The notes below the pieces were generated by a model, which worked only from the letters and a program-made list of their open reading frames with translations, did no database searches and had not been told where the DNA came from. The translations under genes were made by a program, and so were the position numbers. A stretch of DNA of 7,187 nt from UBA3210 sp963653535 (GTDB taxonomy: Bacteria > Bacillota_I > Bacilli_A > RFN20 > CAG-449): positions 1 through 7,187 of the forward strand of contig CAVJWU010000047.1 of NCBI GenBank assembly GCA_963653535.1, in the 5' to 3' direction. Within the stretch, counting starts at the first letter, position 1, and every line of letters starts with the position of its first letter. This document shows, piece after piece, positions 1 through 7,066 of the stretch.

Positions 1-61
1 ATATTTTTGAATTTAATGAAAATTTAAACAATTGATTATCTAAATTTAAAAAATTGGACAT
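1..61 (-). CDS. Start of an unidentified gene, possibly YesL/DUF624-like membrane protein (partial)
   Basis: Only the first 20 codons are inside the window, reading MSNFLNLDNQLFKFSLNSKI and running off the left edge. The ATG at 61-59 is preceded on the minus strand by AAGGAG (about 76-71), 9 nt from the start, so this is a credible translation start. The opening 'M-x-N-F-x-N-x-D-x-x-x-x-x-F' resembles the N-terminus of YesL/DUF624 small membrane proteins, which begin with a short soluble stretch before the first transmembrane helix. That is an impression from 20 residues, not a firm family call. The gene lies beyond the terminator that follows jetD and has its own leader, so it is probably a separate transcription unit and not part of the defence operon. 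No convincing -35/-10 pair was found; the AT-rich stretch at 88-114 could supply a -10. Confidence 0.5.
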   Translation of the reverse strand, partial: MSNFLNLDNQLFKFSLNSKI

Positions 62-119
62 GAACAATCACTCCTTTCGATATCTTGATAATATTTTAAC
101 ATATTTATTTTATAATTGT

Positions 120-133
120 TAGATTTAAATCTA
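120..133. repeat. 14-bp perfect palindrome (candidate operator)
   Basis: TAGATTTAAATCTA is identical to its reverse complement. It lies between the jet terminator and the downstream minus-strand gene, about 60 nt upstream of that gene's ATG, where a promoter for it would be expected. A dimeric repressor site is possible. AT-rich DNA throws up such palindromes by chance, so the functional claim is weak. Confidence 0.3.
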
Positions 134-152
134 GAGCATTAATTATGAGGAC

Positions 153-204
153 AAAAAAAGATGATAGAATATTAAGTTTTTAAATTCCTTAATATCTATC
201 ATCT
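153..204 (-). terminator. Rho-independent terminator of the jet operon
   Basis: Read on the minus strand, arms at 204-188 and 176-159 pair as AGATGATAGATATTAAG with CTTAATAT(T)CTATCATCT. This gives 17 base pairs with a single bulged base and an 11-nt loop (187-177). The hairpin is followed directly by seven T residues (complement of 159-153). There is no T-tract after the stem on the plus strand, so it acts in one direction. It sits 180 nt past the jetD stop codon, beyond a transposase remnant, and is the first terminator after jetD on that strand. It therefore most likely ends the jetABCD transcript and insulates the gene at 61-1. Confidence 0.85.
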
Positions 205-226
205 CTTAATATTGGTAAGATATTAT

Positions 227-374
227 CTAACCAACAGTTAGTTTTTCTGTATCATTACTTGGTGTATTAGAAACATTATCTAGTACCAATTAACATATTC
301 TACTGGTTTTAATCCAATGGTAATTTAGACATCTCATTTTTAACGTTTAGAAAAGAATTAACTATTTTTTTAAG
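227..374 (-). pseudogene. Decayed transposase C-terminus, IS3-family-like
   Basis: Three short reading segments on the minus strand, each in a different frame, join into what looks like one ancestral protein tail. Segment A (374 to about 312) gives FLNVKNEMSKLPL. Segment B (about 318-279) gives GLKPVEYVNWY and then stops. Segment C (283-227) gives LDNVSNTPSNDTEKLTVG and then TAG. The consensus end of IS3-family DDE transposases, roughly YNxKRxxxKLxGLSPVEYRxxY, matches segments A and B well: N-x-K, then KL, then G-L-x-P-V-E-Y. Two single-base frameshifts and loss of everything upstream make it non-functional. No terminal inverted repeats were recognised. The family assignment rests on this short tail and is tentative; segment C may simply be non-coding. 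The remnant lies between jetD and the operon terminator. Confidence 0.45.
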
Positions 375-383
375 TTAGTTCCT

Positions 384-1568
384 TTAATCTAGTATTTCTT
401 GTTCTAGTTTTTTACCTATCTGTAACATATAGTTAATAACTTCATGAAATTCTTTAAAATTATCATCTTTAAGTATTGAATTTAATTTCTTAATATCATT
501 TTCGGTTAAATCTTTCAAATTATCTTTATTTTCAACAAGCTCTTTTATACTCATTTTATAAGGAATGAAATTTATCCCAGTTTTTCTTTTTAAATGATTA
601 AAGATATAAAAGCCACCGCAATCAATATCTGAAAAATGATAGAATACTGCATTATTATATTTTGCTTTTAATTTTTTTAATAATTCAGTTTTTACGCTAC
701 TATGAAAACCTGCTAGATAGATTATAAGTGCATCTTCTTCTATCGCATAAAAACTAGTTAAATTCTCAACTGTAATGATTTTATTAATATTTGAATCAAG
801 TAATTCAAGTGATTTAATCATTTGATTAGATAATGCAAATTCAAAAGGAAAACTAGATAAATCAATAATTGTACCACCTAATTTAAATCTTAATTTATTT
901 TTAATTAAGGTATAAGAATAGTTAGATACTATATTATATTGTTTTAAGATATCATCTTTATCAAGTTCACTTGAATCAGGATCAAAATCTTTAAAGATTC
1001 TTGTAATATTAGATTCATATATCTTAAAAGCCTTAGAATCTTTTAACACCCTAACTGAAAAATCCCTTTTCATAGTTTCTGTATCTAATCTAAGAATTTC
1101 TTCAATTATTAGAATATAAGTTTTAAGTTCATTTAAAGATTCAAAATAAGTTTTAGGAAAGACATGTTTTTTGTCAACATAATTTAAAATATAATCTTTG
1201 AAGTTCTTCATAAAACCAGAAGGATTATAACTAGAAATATAATCATAAATTTCTTTAGTTTCTATATTTCTATTTACTCTATTTAAATAGTTATATATTT
1301 CATCAACTTTATCAGTATTTAAGGTTAGATACATAAAGTCATGACTTTTATCAAAGAAAGCCTCAATAAAGCCAAGTGTTACAAGTTTATTAATTTCCAT
1401 ATCATTCTTTTCTTTATATTTAAATGAAAGGCGAGAATGGTAAGTAGAAAACATTTTATCTGTATTTTCAAGTTTAATCTTTAAATTTCTATCTGAACCT
1501 TCTTTCGATAAAACAGAACTTTCATATTTATCAATTAATTTATTCAATATATCATCTTTAAGACTCAT
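384..1568 (-). CDS. jetD: JetD, Wadjet TopoVI-A/Toprim-like nuclease subunit
   Basis: 394 aa, the usual length for type I JetD. The N-terminal part (about 1-240) fits the DUF3322-like arm with a winged-helix region; it opens with ILNKLIDKYESS, a typical start for the family. The C-terminal part (about 245-394) is the DUF2220/Toprim fold related to topoisomerase VI subunit A and Spo11. Visible metal-binding candidates are Glu268 in VENLTSF and Asp314/Asp316 in HFSDIDCGG, with a Toprim-type glycine turn at YLAGF (284-288). The ending GKKLEQEILD matches the conserved LEQE tail. In studied Wadjet systems JetD cuts plasmid DNA once the JetABC motor has looped it; the cytoplasmic nuclease role here is inferred from homology. 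It starts 2 nt after the jetC stop with only a weak Shine-Dalgarno (GTGG, about 9 nt away), so it probably relies on coupling to jetC. Nothing is missing or broken. Confidence 0.93.
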   Translation of the reverse strand: MSLKDDILNKLIDKYESSVLSKEGSDRNLKIKLENTDKMFSTYHSRLSFKYKEKNDMEINKLVTLGFIEAFFDKSHDFMYLTLNTDKVDEIYNYLNRVNRNIETKEIYDYISSYNPSGFMKNFKDYILNYVDKKHVFPKTYFESLNELKTYILIIEEILRLDTETMKRDFSVRVLKDSKAFKIYESNITRIFKDFDPDSSELDKDDILKQYNIVSNYSYTLIKNKLRFKLGGTIIDLSSFPFEFALSNQMIKSLELLDSNINKIITVENLTSFYAIEEDALIIYLAGFHSSVKTELLKKLKAKYNNAVFYHFSDIDCGGFYIFNHLKRKTGINFIPYKMSIKELVENKDNLKDLTENDIKKLNSILKDDNFKEFHEVINYMLQIGKKLEQEILD

Positions 1569-1570
1569 AT

Positions 1571-4500
1571 TTATTTACCACTTTCATGAAATAATATTAA
1601 TCTATTTCCACTTTTTGCTATACCAATAACTGAATCCATATAAGGCGCTATTGAATAAGTTCTAACACCAGGAACTACAATAAATAATTGAATAGAAAGT
1701 TCTTTATAATACTCAAGTACATCACTAATTCTACCTTCATCCATATTATTGAAAGCTTCATCAAAGATAACAAGGCAACAAGCTTCCTCATTCTTTTTCA
1801 TCAGTTCATCAAAACAAGCGGCTATAACCACATAGAATGGAGTTTGAGTTTCTCCACCAGATTTTTCTCTTGAAGTCTTAGATATAAAGGAAACTTCCTC
1901 TTTATCATTTGTTACCTTAATATCATAGTTCATATAAGATCTATAATCTAAATATCTAGCAAGATAACTTTCAGTTTCTCTCGATTCATCACTATTCGCA
2001 ATCTCATTGAATAAATTTAAAATAATAGCTCTATCTTTTTCATTTAGAGTTTCTGTAAATAAATCTTTTCCTATTATTTCTTCACCAGACATAATAATTC
2101 GATAGTAGTCTTCTAAATCACTAGATGCTTTATATACAAACTGATATTTTTCTTTATCACGTCCAAATGGATGTTTATCAAGACTCTTATTTAATTTCTT
2201 AATTTGTTCTTGAGCTTCTAATATGTTAGATCTAAGCCCAGATAAGAATACATTTCTAAATCCGTCTTCACATTTTTCAAATGCTTGTTTACTTCGCTCC
2301 GTATACGTAGTTACATTATTATTCTTAATTCTATAATATTCTTTAATAAAGTCTTCAGCATTCTCAATTTGAGCTACAAGTTCTTGTTTATAAGAATTAG
2401 AATACTTTTGCATACCGCGGACTATACCAGTACGCATTTGAGTATTAGAAGCTTCTTTGCTTTTTAAATCATCAGAAATTCTTGTATAACTCAAACTATC
2501 ATTATAGGTGTACTCTTTTTCTTTATTTAAATAAACTAAATATTTAGATTCATCTGCCTTAATTAAAATAATATTACTATTGTAATCATTTTCAAATTTT
2601 ACAAGTTCTTCACTATCTTTTCTAATATCACTTTCTAAAGATCCTTCTTGTTTATTAAGTTCGATTATTCTATTTTCTAAAGATAAAACCTCTTTTTGCA
2701 ATGCATTAACTTTATCTTCCTTTTCTTCAATTTGATTAGATAATTCAAATAAATCATGACTTGATTCAGCATGTTTAATTTCTTCTTTAAGTCTTAAAAT
2801 ATTATCATTTAAAGTAGATTCGATCGACCATAAATTATCCATTTCTTTAATAGTATCAACCTTAGATTTAGAAAGTATTGTTATATCTTCTTCATATCTA
2901 TTAGATTTTTCTCTAAGTTCTGATTGTACTTTTTTAATTTCTTCTAATTCACTATTTAGTCTTTCTTCTTGTCTTCTTAAAGCATCTCTACCGATATAAG
3001 GAGATTCATATAATTTTTTATTTAAAGCTCTAGCTGAATAGTTCTTATAAAGCATACAAGTTCTAGTAATCGATATTTTATGCTTATTTAAATCTTCTAT
3101 GTTATCCGCGCATATTACATTATTAAGTAAGAATTTAGCGTATCTTAATGCATAATTATTATTAATTTCTAAAACATTAAATAAAGATGCCTCATTAGTC
3201 TCTACATCATTAATTTTAGCGATATCGACAATACCAATACCATAAATATTTGTTCGATTCTTAATTTCTTCATATGTTTTAACTGCTATATTAAAATATT
3301 TAGGTTCAACAATTAAATCAAAGCGTTGAGTGTTAAGATAAGCTTCAAGAGCATTAGCCCAGTCGCTCTTACTTTCTTTAATTTCGAGATATTCACATAA
3401 AGGTTTAACTGCTATTTCTTTTCCTGTTTCGTCTTTAATAGCTTTTTCTACCGCTTCTTTAAGATAAATAAAATTATTATCATATGGTTTAATACCTTTT
3501 TTAATAAAATTTAATTTATTATCTAATTCTTTAATTTTATTTTCATTTTCTTGAATCTTATATTTAGTTTCAGCTTTTAATTCTCGAATTGATTCTTTTT
3601 CACTATCAAGTTCACTGTTATAATCTCGAACTTCATCAATAAATTTAAGATAATCTTTAGCTAAATAAGAATTTAAGAATATATTTTTAGATGATATTTT
3701 CTTTCTAACAATATCTTCTTTTCTTACTAGATCATCATAATATGAGATTTTAGATAATACGTCCTTATATTTTTCTTCATCCTTTAATAAATTTTCTTTC
3801 TTATTTTTTAAAACTTTAAAGATTTCATTAGCCTCAAGTAAAACTATTTCCGAGTTAATTTCCTTTATGTATAAATTCAAATTATCCTTTTTATTAATAT
3901 TTTGGCTCACCTCAAGTTTTATGCTTGAAATAAAGTCTTTATTTTTATTTATTTTATTATTTAAATTTTGAATTCTAGACTTTTCAAGTAATACACGTAA
4001 AAATTCAATATCAGTTCTATTTGTTTCATACTTAATAGTATTATCAATAAATTCATTTAAACATTTAATCTTATTTTCTTCTCTGACAAGGCTTTCATGT
4101 ATTTCTTTATAGTTACGCATATCAAGTCTTAAAGTTTCTAGATCAATATTCTTTTCTGAAAGTAAGAAACTATTAACAAAAGAATTTACTTCTTCGATAG
4201 GTTTAAAGGCAATAGCCTTAGATAATAAATCAAAATATTTATCACTAGATTTTAACTTAAAGATATCTCGAGCTATTGCTTCTCTTCTTTTCTTAACACC
4301 ATTAGTTTCAAGGCTTTCTAAATTATTAATATTCTTTTTTAAAGTATTATAATTAGAAATAATATGATTTGAAATATAGTCTTCTTCATTTATTTGATAT
4401 TTATCTACAAAATAAAAGTAAGGTTTAGGTTTACTATTACCTTTTTGAAGTTCAAGTACTACGCCAAGAACAAATGATTCACCTGTTTCAGAACTGTAAT

Positions 4501-4786
4501 ATTCAACCGCAATATGAGTAATTAAATTAGCCTCATTTCTTAAATATTCCTTATTCTCAACCCCAGTCTTACATCTCATATATGTCTCAAGGGTTCTTTT
4601 GGCATTTTGGTTAGCGGCATGGTTGAAATGTTTATCATCTCCACCTGATAACAAGTAGTAAAGAGCATCTACAAGCGTCGATTTGCCTGTACCGTTTTCA
4701 CCAGAAAGAAGTGTATTACCTTTTAAGATGATAGTTTCATTAGTAAACAAATGCCAATTAATAAGTTTAATCTTCGTGAGTATCAT
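1571..4786 (-). CDS. jetC: JetC, SMC/MukB-like ATPase of the Wadjet complex
   Basis: 1071 aa, typical for JetC (COG4913-type SMC-like ATPase). The N-terminal head opens with LINWHLFTN and carries Walker A GENGTGKST at 29-37 (Lys35). Residues about 230-430 are charged, heptad-like coiled coil. Residues about 430-600 are less charged and globular, the expected hinge. Residues about 600-760 are the returning coil. The C-terminal head contains LNKSLDKHPFGRD (865-877), the ABC signature KSGGETQ (975-981), Walker B LVIFDEAF (1005-1012, Asp1009 and catalytic Glu1010) and a D-loop NNMD. All ATPase motifs are intact. By family knowledge, JetC dimerises, binds JetA and JetB at its heads, hydrolyses ATP and extrudes DNA loops. 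Its ATG lies inside jetB (20-nt overlap) and follows AAAGGGG by 7 nt. MukB and SbcC/Rad50 share this architecture, but the jetA/B/D neighbours settle the call. Confidence 0.95.
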   Translation of the reverse strand: MILTKIKLINWHLFTNETIILKGNTLLSGENGTGKSTLVDALYYLLSGGDDKHFNHAANQNAKRTLETYMRCKTGVENKEYLRNEANLITHIAVEYYSSETGESFVLGVVLELQKGNSKPKPYFYFVDKYQINEEDYISNHIISNYNTLKKNINNLESLETNGVKKRREAIARDIFKLKSSDKYFDLLSKAIAFKPIEEVNSFVNSFLLSEKNIDLETLRLDMRNYKEIHESLVREENKIKCLNEFIDNTIKYETNRTDIEFLRVLLEKSRIQNLNNKINKNKDFISSIKLEVSQNINKKDNLNLYIKEINSEIVLLEANEIFKVLKNKKENLLKDEEKYKDVLSKISYYDDLVRKEDIVRKKISSKNIFLNSYLAKDYLKFIDEVRDYNSELDSEKESIRELKAETKYKIQENENKIKELDNKLNFIKKGIKPYDNNFIYLKEAVEKAIKDETGKEIAVKPLCEYLEIKESKSDWANALEAYLNTQRFDLIVEPKYFNIAVKTYEEIKNRTNIYGIGIVDIAKINDVETNEASLFNVLEINNNYALRYAKFLLNNVICADNIEDLNKHKISITRTCMLYKNYSARALNKKLYESPYIGRDALRRQEERLNSELEEIKKVQSELREKSNRYEEDITILSKSKVDTIKEMDNLWSIESTLNDNILRLKEEIKHAESSHDLFELSNQIEEKEDKVNALQKEVLSLENRIIELNKQEGSLESDIRKDSEELVKFENDYNSNIILIKADESKYLVYLNKEKEYTYNDSLSYTRISDDLKSKEASNTQMRTGIVRGMQKYSNSYKQELVAQIENAEDFIKEYYRIKNNNVTTYTERSKQAFEKCEDGFRNVFLSGLRSNILEAQEQIKKLNKSLDKHPFGRDKEKYQFVYKASSDLEDYYRIIMSGEEIIGKDLFTETLNEKDRAIILNLFNEIANSDESRETESYLARYLDYRSYMNYDIKVTNDKEEVSFISKTSREKSGGETQTPFYVVIAACFDELMKKNEEACCLVIFDEAFNNMDEGRISDVLEYYKELSIQLFIVVPGVRTYSIAPYMDSVIGIAKSGNRLILFHESGK

Positions 4787-5417
4787 TTAAAGTCCCCTTT
4801 TCTTTAACATAACTTTCTAATTTATCATTTAATGATTTAATATTATCATTCTTAACAACTTGAAGTATTGTCGGATATATCGTAATAAGTGCATCTGAAG
4901 CTATACTTGTAAAATTATATCCTACTATCTTATGACGCTTTAATAACTGTAAAGAATTCATTAAATCAGTTTTATAATATTCATCTGAAAATATAGTAGT
5001 ATTATTGATAGTATCAATTAAATCAATAACCTTAATAGTTACATTAGCCCTATTCGACTCAAGAGTAACCTCATGTTGCCCTTTATAATACATAAGTCTT
5101 AATACAAGTAATACTACAGTATCAATCTTCTTTAATTTAATCTTATTTCTATCAATTGATGTTTCTATATAGAAAACCTTATTGTTGTCATCATGAATTA
5201 AATTATAGTCAATAATTGATAAATAAGCTTCAATTGCATTTCTAAAATTTAATATTTGATAATAATCTTGTTTATCTGAATCAATAGATACATAAATAAA
5301 ATTATCCTTAAGTAATTTGTTTACAAGACGAGAAAATTGTTCTCTTTTAGTATCAGTAAATCCTCTATATAATTCTTCAAATTTCTCTAAAGCTCCTGTT
5401 TTATTAAGTATTGCCAT
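4767..5417 (-). CDS. jetB: JetB, KITE-like winged-helix subunit of Wadjet (DUF4194-type)
   Basis: 216 aa, mostly alpha-helical with a winged-helix look and no membrane segment. It corresponds to MukE/ScpB-type KITE proteins that dimerise and bridge the kleisin in SMC complexes. Recognisable stretches are LVNKLLKDNFIYV (31-43), FRNAIEAYLSIIDYNLIHDD (58-77), the helix IDTVVLLVLRLMYYKG (98-113) and the second winged-helix part DLMNSLQLLKRHKIVGY (151-167). This pattern fits the JetB/DUF4194 family, which has few invariant residues, so the call leans on size and on its position between jetA and jetC. It starts 1 nt after the jetA stop. Its ribosome site AAAGGA (5429-5424) lies inside the end of jetA, and its own 3' end overlaps the jetC start. 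Predicted role: hold JetA and JetC together and contact DNA; no enzymatic motif is seen. Confidence 0.9.
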   Translation of the reverse strand: MAILNKTGALEKFEELYRGFTDTKREQFSRLVNKLLKDNFIYVSIDSDKQDYYQILNFRNAIEAYLSIIDYNLIHDDNNKVFYIETSIDRNKIKLKKIDTVVLLVLRLMYYKGQHEVTLESNRANVTIKVIDLIDTINNTTIFSDEYYKTDLMNSLQLLKRHKIVGYNFTSIASDALITIYPTILQVVKNDNIKSLNDKLESYVKEKGTLNDTHED

Positions 5418-5418
5418 A

Positions 5419-6822
5419 TTAAATCCTTTCTATATAGAAATTAATAAATTCTATATCATATCTTTTAAAATTATCTAATTTTGTATCAAAATCAACCTTA
5501 TAAGATACATTCTTATTAGTGCTATATAATAAAACTAGGAATTGTTTTATTGGATCCTCGTTCTTACTTTCCGTTATTAACTCACTAGCTTCAATCTTAT
5601 TTTTATCTCCGAGCGAATTAATAACATATTCATTAATTTTGTAAACAGAGTACATATTATCTTTAAAGAAATTATTCTTAATTCGATCAATTTCTTCTAT
5701 ATCTAACTTTTCTTCTTCCTTAATTACTACCTCAATTATTTCTTTCTGTTTACTACGTGGTTGATATAGTGAATCCTCACTAATAGAACCTAGTGAATAA
5801 ACATTAAAGAAATCTTCATTAATTAAAGAGAAATCTTCTATATCTTTTATATTCTTTAAAGCATCATTAATAATACCTTCTAGATTAATGTTATCATTAA
5901 GTAAGAAATCACATCTAGATCTAGCACTTGATACATATTTAGAATTATTCTTATTTATTATTCTTATGAATTCGTTAATTTTATTAAATACATCTGTAAC
6001 GGCATTAAACCTATCTTTAAAGAAATTTTCAGCTAAAACAATATTTTCTAGTGTTTCAATACCATTTAATTTTTCTTTAATATATAAATTTACAAGTTCA
6101 TCATGATTTTTAAAATATATATTATCTAGATTTTCATTAATATATAATCTGTAATTATCAGGATTATCTTTTTTACGTAAGTTATCTAAACTCTTAATCA
6201 CAACTTTATCATTATAATCTACAAGTAATTTATCAAGAATTTCACATGGAGTTAATTCTTTATTTTGAAGTAGTTGTGTTAAATATTTCTTAATAATAAC
6301 ATTAACACCTCTGAGCATACTCATAAGTGTTTTACTAGATTCATATATATGTTCAGTAATACCTATAGCTTCACTTATATTAAAGGTCTTAATTGCGTTA
6401 TATATTTGATAAACATAACCATATAATTCATTAGGTTTAGTACGGCTATTAGTAATATTAATCATTGAATTTAATAAACTAATCGAGTTGTTATCCATCA
6501 TGTATTGGCTCTTAAAATCACTAGTTTCTTCTTCTAAAAGCCAACCTGTTTTAACAAAATAATAAATCTTATCTCTTGCAATTTTCTTATAGTCAGTCTC
6601 ATTATCCTCTTCATCTGTTTCATCGTTATAAAACTTAAACTGAGGATGTTCTCTAAAGAAAGTAGAAATTAAATCCACAAGTTCTTCCCTTAAGCAATAA
6701 TTATTATTATTTTTTTCTAGATTAGAATTAATTAAACATAATAATTCATAATTGATTTCTCTATTTTTTCCTGTAAATACATTAAAAAAGTTAGAGTTTA
6801 AATCGGTAAAGAAATTATCCAT
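5419..6822 (-). CDS. jetA: JetA, kleisin-like subunit of Wadjet (type I family)
   Basis: 467 aa, the normal size for type I JetA (DUF5716/JetA family, as recalled). The N-terminus, NFFNVFTGKNREINYELLCLI (11-31), matches the family's FF-x-V-x-x-GKNREI-Y opening. A winged-helix segment follows around 80-102, including YYFVKTGWLLEEE, then ELYGYVYQIYNAI (132-144) and a helical RGVNVIIKKYLTQLL (171-185). Both of these later stretches are typical of JetA. An acidic linker, NDETDEEDNETD (66-77), separates the first helices from the winged helix. The rest is helical, with a Lys/Glu-rich link near 355-385. As the kleisin-like part, JetA should bridge the JetC heads and recruit JetB. The ATG is the first in frame: TAA lies four codons upstream (6834-6832). 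A strong AAGGAG (6833-6828) sits 5 nt before it. It is the first gene of the operon. Confidence 0.92.
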   Translation of the reverse strand: MDNFFTDLNSNFFNVFTGKNREINYELLCLINSNLEKNNNNYCLREELVDLISTFFREHPQFKFYNDETDEEDNETDYKKIARDKIYYFVKTGWLLEEETSDFKSQYMMDNNSISLLNSMINITNSRTKPNELYGYVYQIYNAIKTFNISEAIGITEHIYESSKTLMSMLRGVNVIIKKYLTQLLQNKELTPCEILDKLLVDYNDKVVIKSLDNLRKKDNPDNYRLYINENLDNIYFKNHDELVNLYIKEKLNGIETLENIVLAENFFKDRFNAVTDVFNKINEFIRIINKNNSKYVSSARSRCDFLLNDNINLEGIINDALKNIKDIEDFSLINEDFFNVYSLGSISEDSLYQPRSKQKEIIEVVIKEEEKLDIEEIDRIKNNFFKDNMYSVYKINEYVINSLGDKNKIEASELITESKNEDPIKQFLVLLYSTNKNVSYKVDFDTKLDNFKRYDIEFINFYIERI

Positions 6823-6846
6823 AATATCTCCTTAAAGTCTTCTCTT

Positions 6847-6880
6847 GTTATACAATATCATTTTTTATGCTATTTTTCCA
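6847..6880 (-). promoter_or_regulatory. Weak candidate promoter for jetABCD
   Basis: The jet promoter must lie upstream of 6822 on the minus strand. The best -10-like words are TATAAC at 6852-6847, with no good -35 at 16-18 nt, and TATTGT at 6857-6852 with TGGAAA at 6880-6875 (17-nt spacing, 4 of 6 matches each). Neither is strong. The stretch overlaps the decayed tail of the upstream ATPase remnant, so transcription could also begin further upstream. Treat this as a place to look, not a mapped promoter. Confidence 0.25.
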
Positions 6881-7048
6881 TTAATAAAATAAGCGTATAA
6901 AAAAAATGCCAATACCAGTTAATATCATTAAGAAAGAGAGAGGATTCATTTTATCAGTATCGATTTTTCTTTCTATAACTTTTAGTGATTTAACTCCTTC
7001 TTCAATTAGTTTATCACCACCAAGTTTTATCTCAACTCCATAAGGATT
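6865..7048 (-). pseudogene. C-terminal remnant of an AAA+/DUF4143-type ATPase
   Basis: From 7048 to 6881 the minus strand reads 55 codons with no start codon at the head. An in-frame TAA lies immediately before it (7051-7049). The translation contains GVEIKLGGDKLIEEGVKSL, then KIDTDKM and SFLMILTG. These match the C-terminal end of ATP-binding proteins with a DUF4143 domain, whose tails run (I/V)E(V/I)K-x-GG-x-x-LI-x-EG... KIDTDKM... PSFLMVLT-x-x-x-YAY-x-R. After LTGIG the frame breaks at a run of eight T (complement of 6906-6899). Removing one T restores LYAYFINGKIA, which resembles the family's YAY-x-x-x-x-G segment, before a stop at 6867-6865. The ATPase domain, start and final residues are missing, so this is a pseudogene. 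It points the same way as jetA and ends about 40 nt before it. Confidence 0.7.
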
Positions 7049-7066
7049 TTAAAAGTGAACAAAAAA

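Noticed and set aside
145..183. Short plus-strand frame starting ATGAGGACAAAA
   Set aside because: Twelve codons, no ribosome site, and it overlaps the minus-strand terminator stem.
1688..1873. 61-codon plus-strand open frame inside jetC
   Set aside because: It lies opposite the Walker B/signature region of jetC, has no ribosome site of note and its residues are those of an antisense shadow (Ile/Phe/Ser-rich).
2285..2467. 60-codon plus-strand open frame inside jetC
   Set aside because: It is antisense to a well-supported coding region and its hydrophobic look comes from reading the reverse of charged coiled-coil codons.
5888..6106. 72-codon plus-strand open frame inside jetA, leucine/serine-rich
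   Set aside because: Antisense shadow of helical jetA sequence; no promoter or ribosome binding site supports it.
384..6822. Chromosomal condensin (MukBEF/SMC-ScpAB) or SbcCD repair operon
   Set aside because: Those lack a JetD-type Toprim/DUF2220 protein. The four-gene order and the JetA N-terminus fit Wadjet type I, and SbcD-type phosphoesterase motifs are absent.
384..6822. Alternative code with TGA read as Trp, as in many Mollicutes
   Set aside because: All four long genes run full length with TGA treated as stop and use TGG for Trp, for example JetA Trp94 and JetC Trp11.
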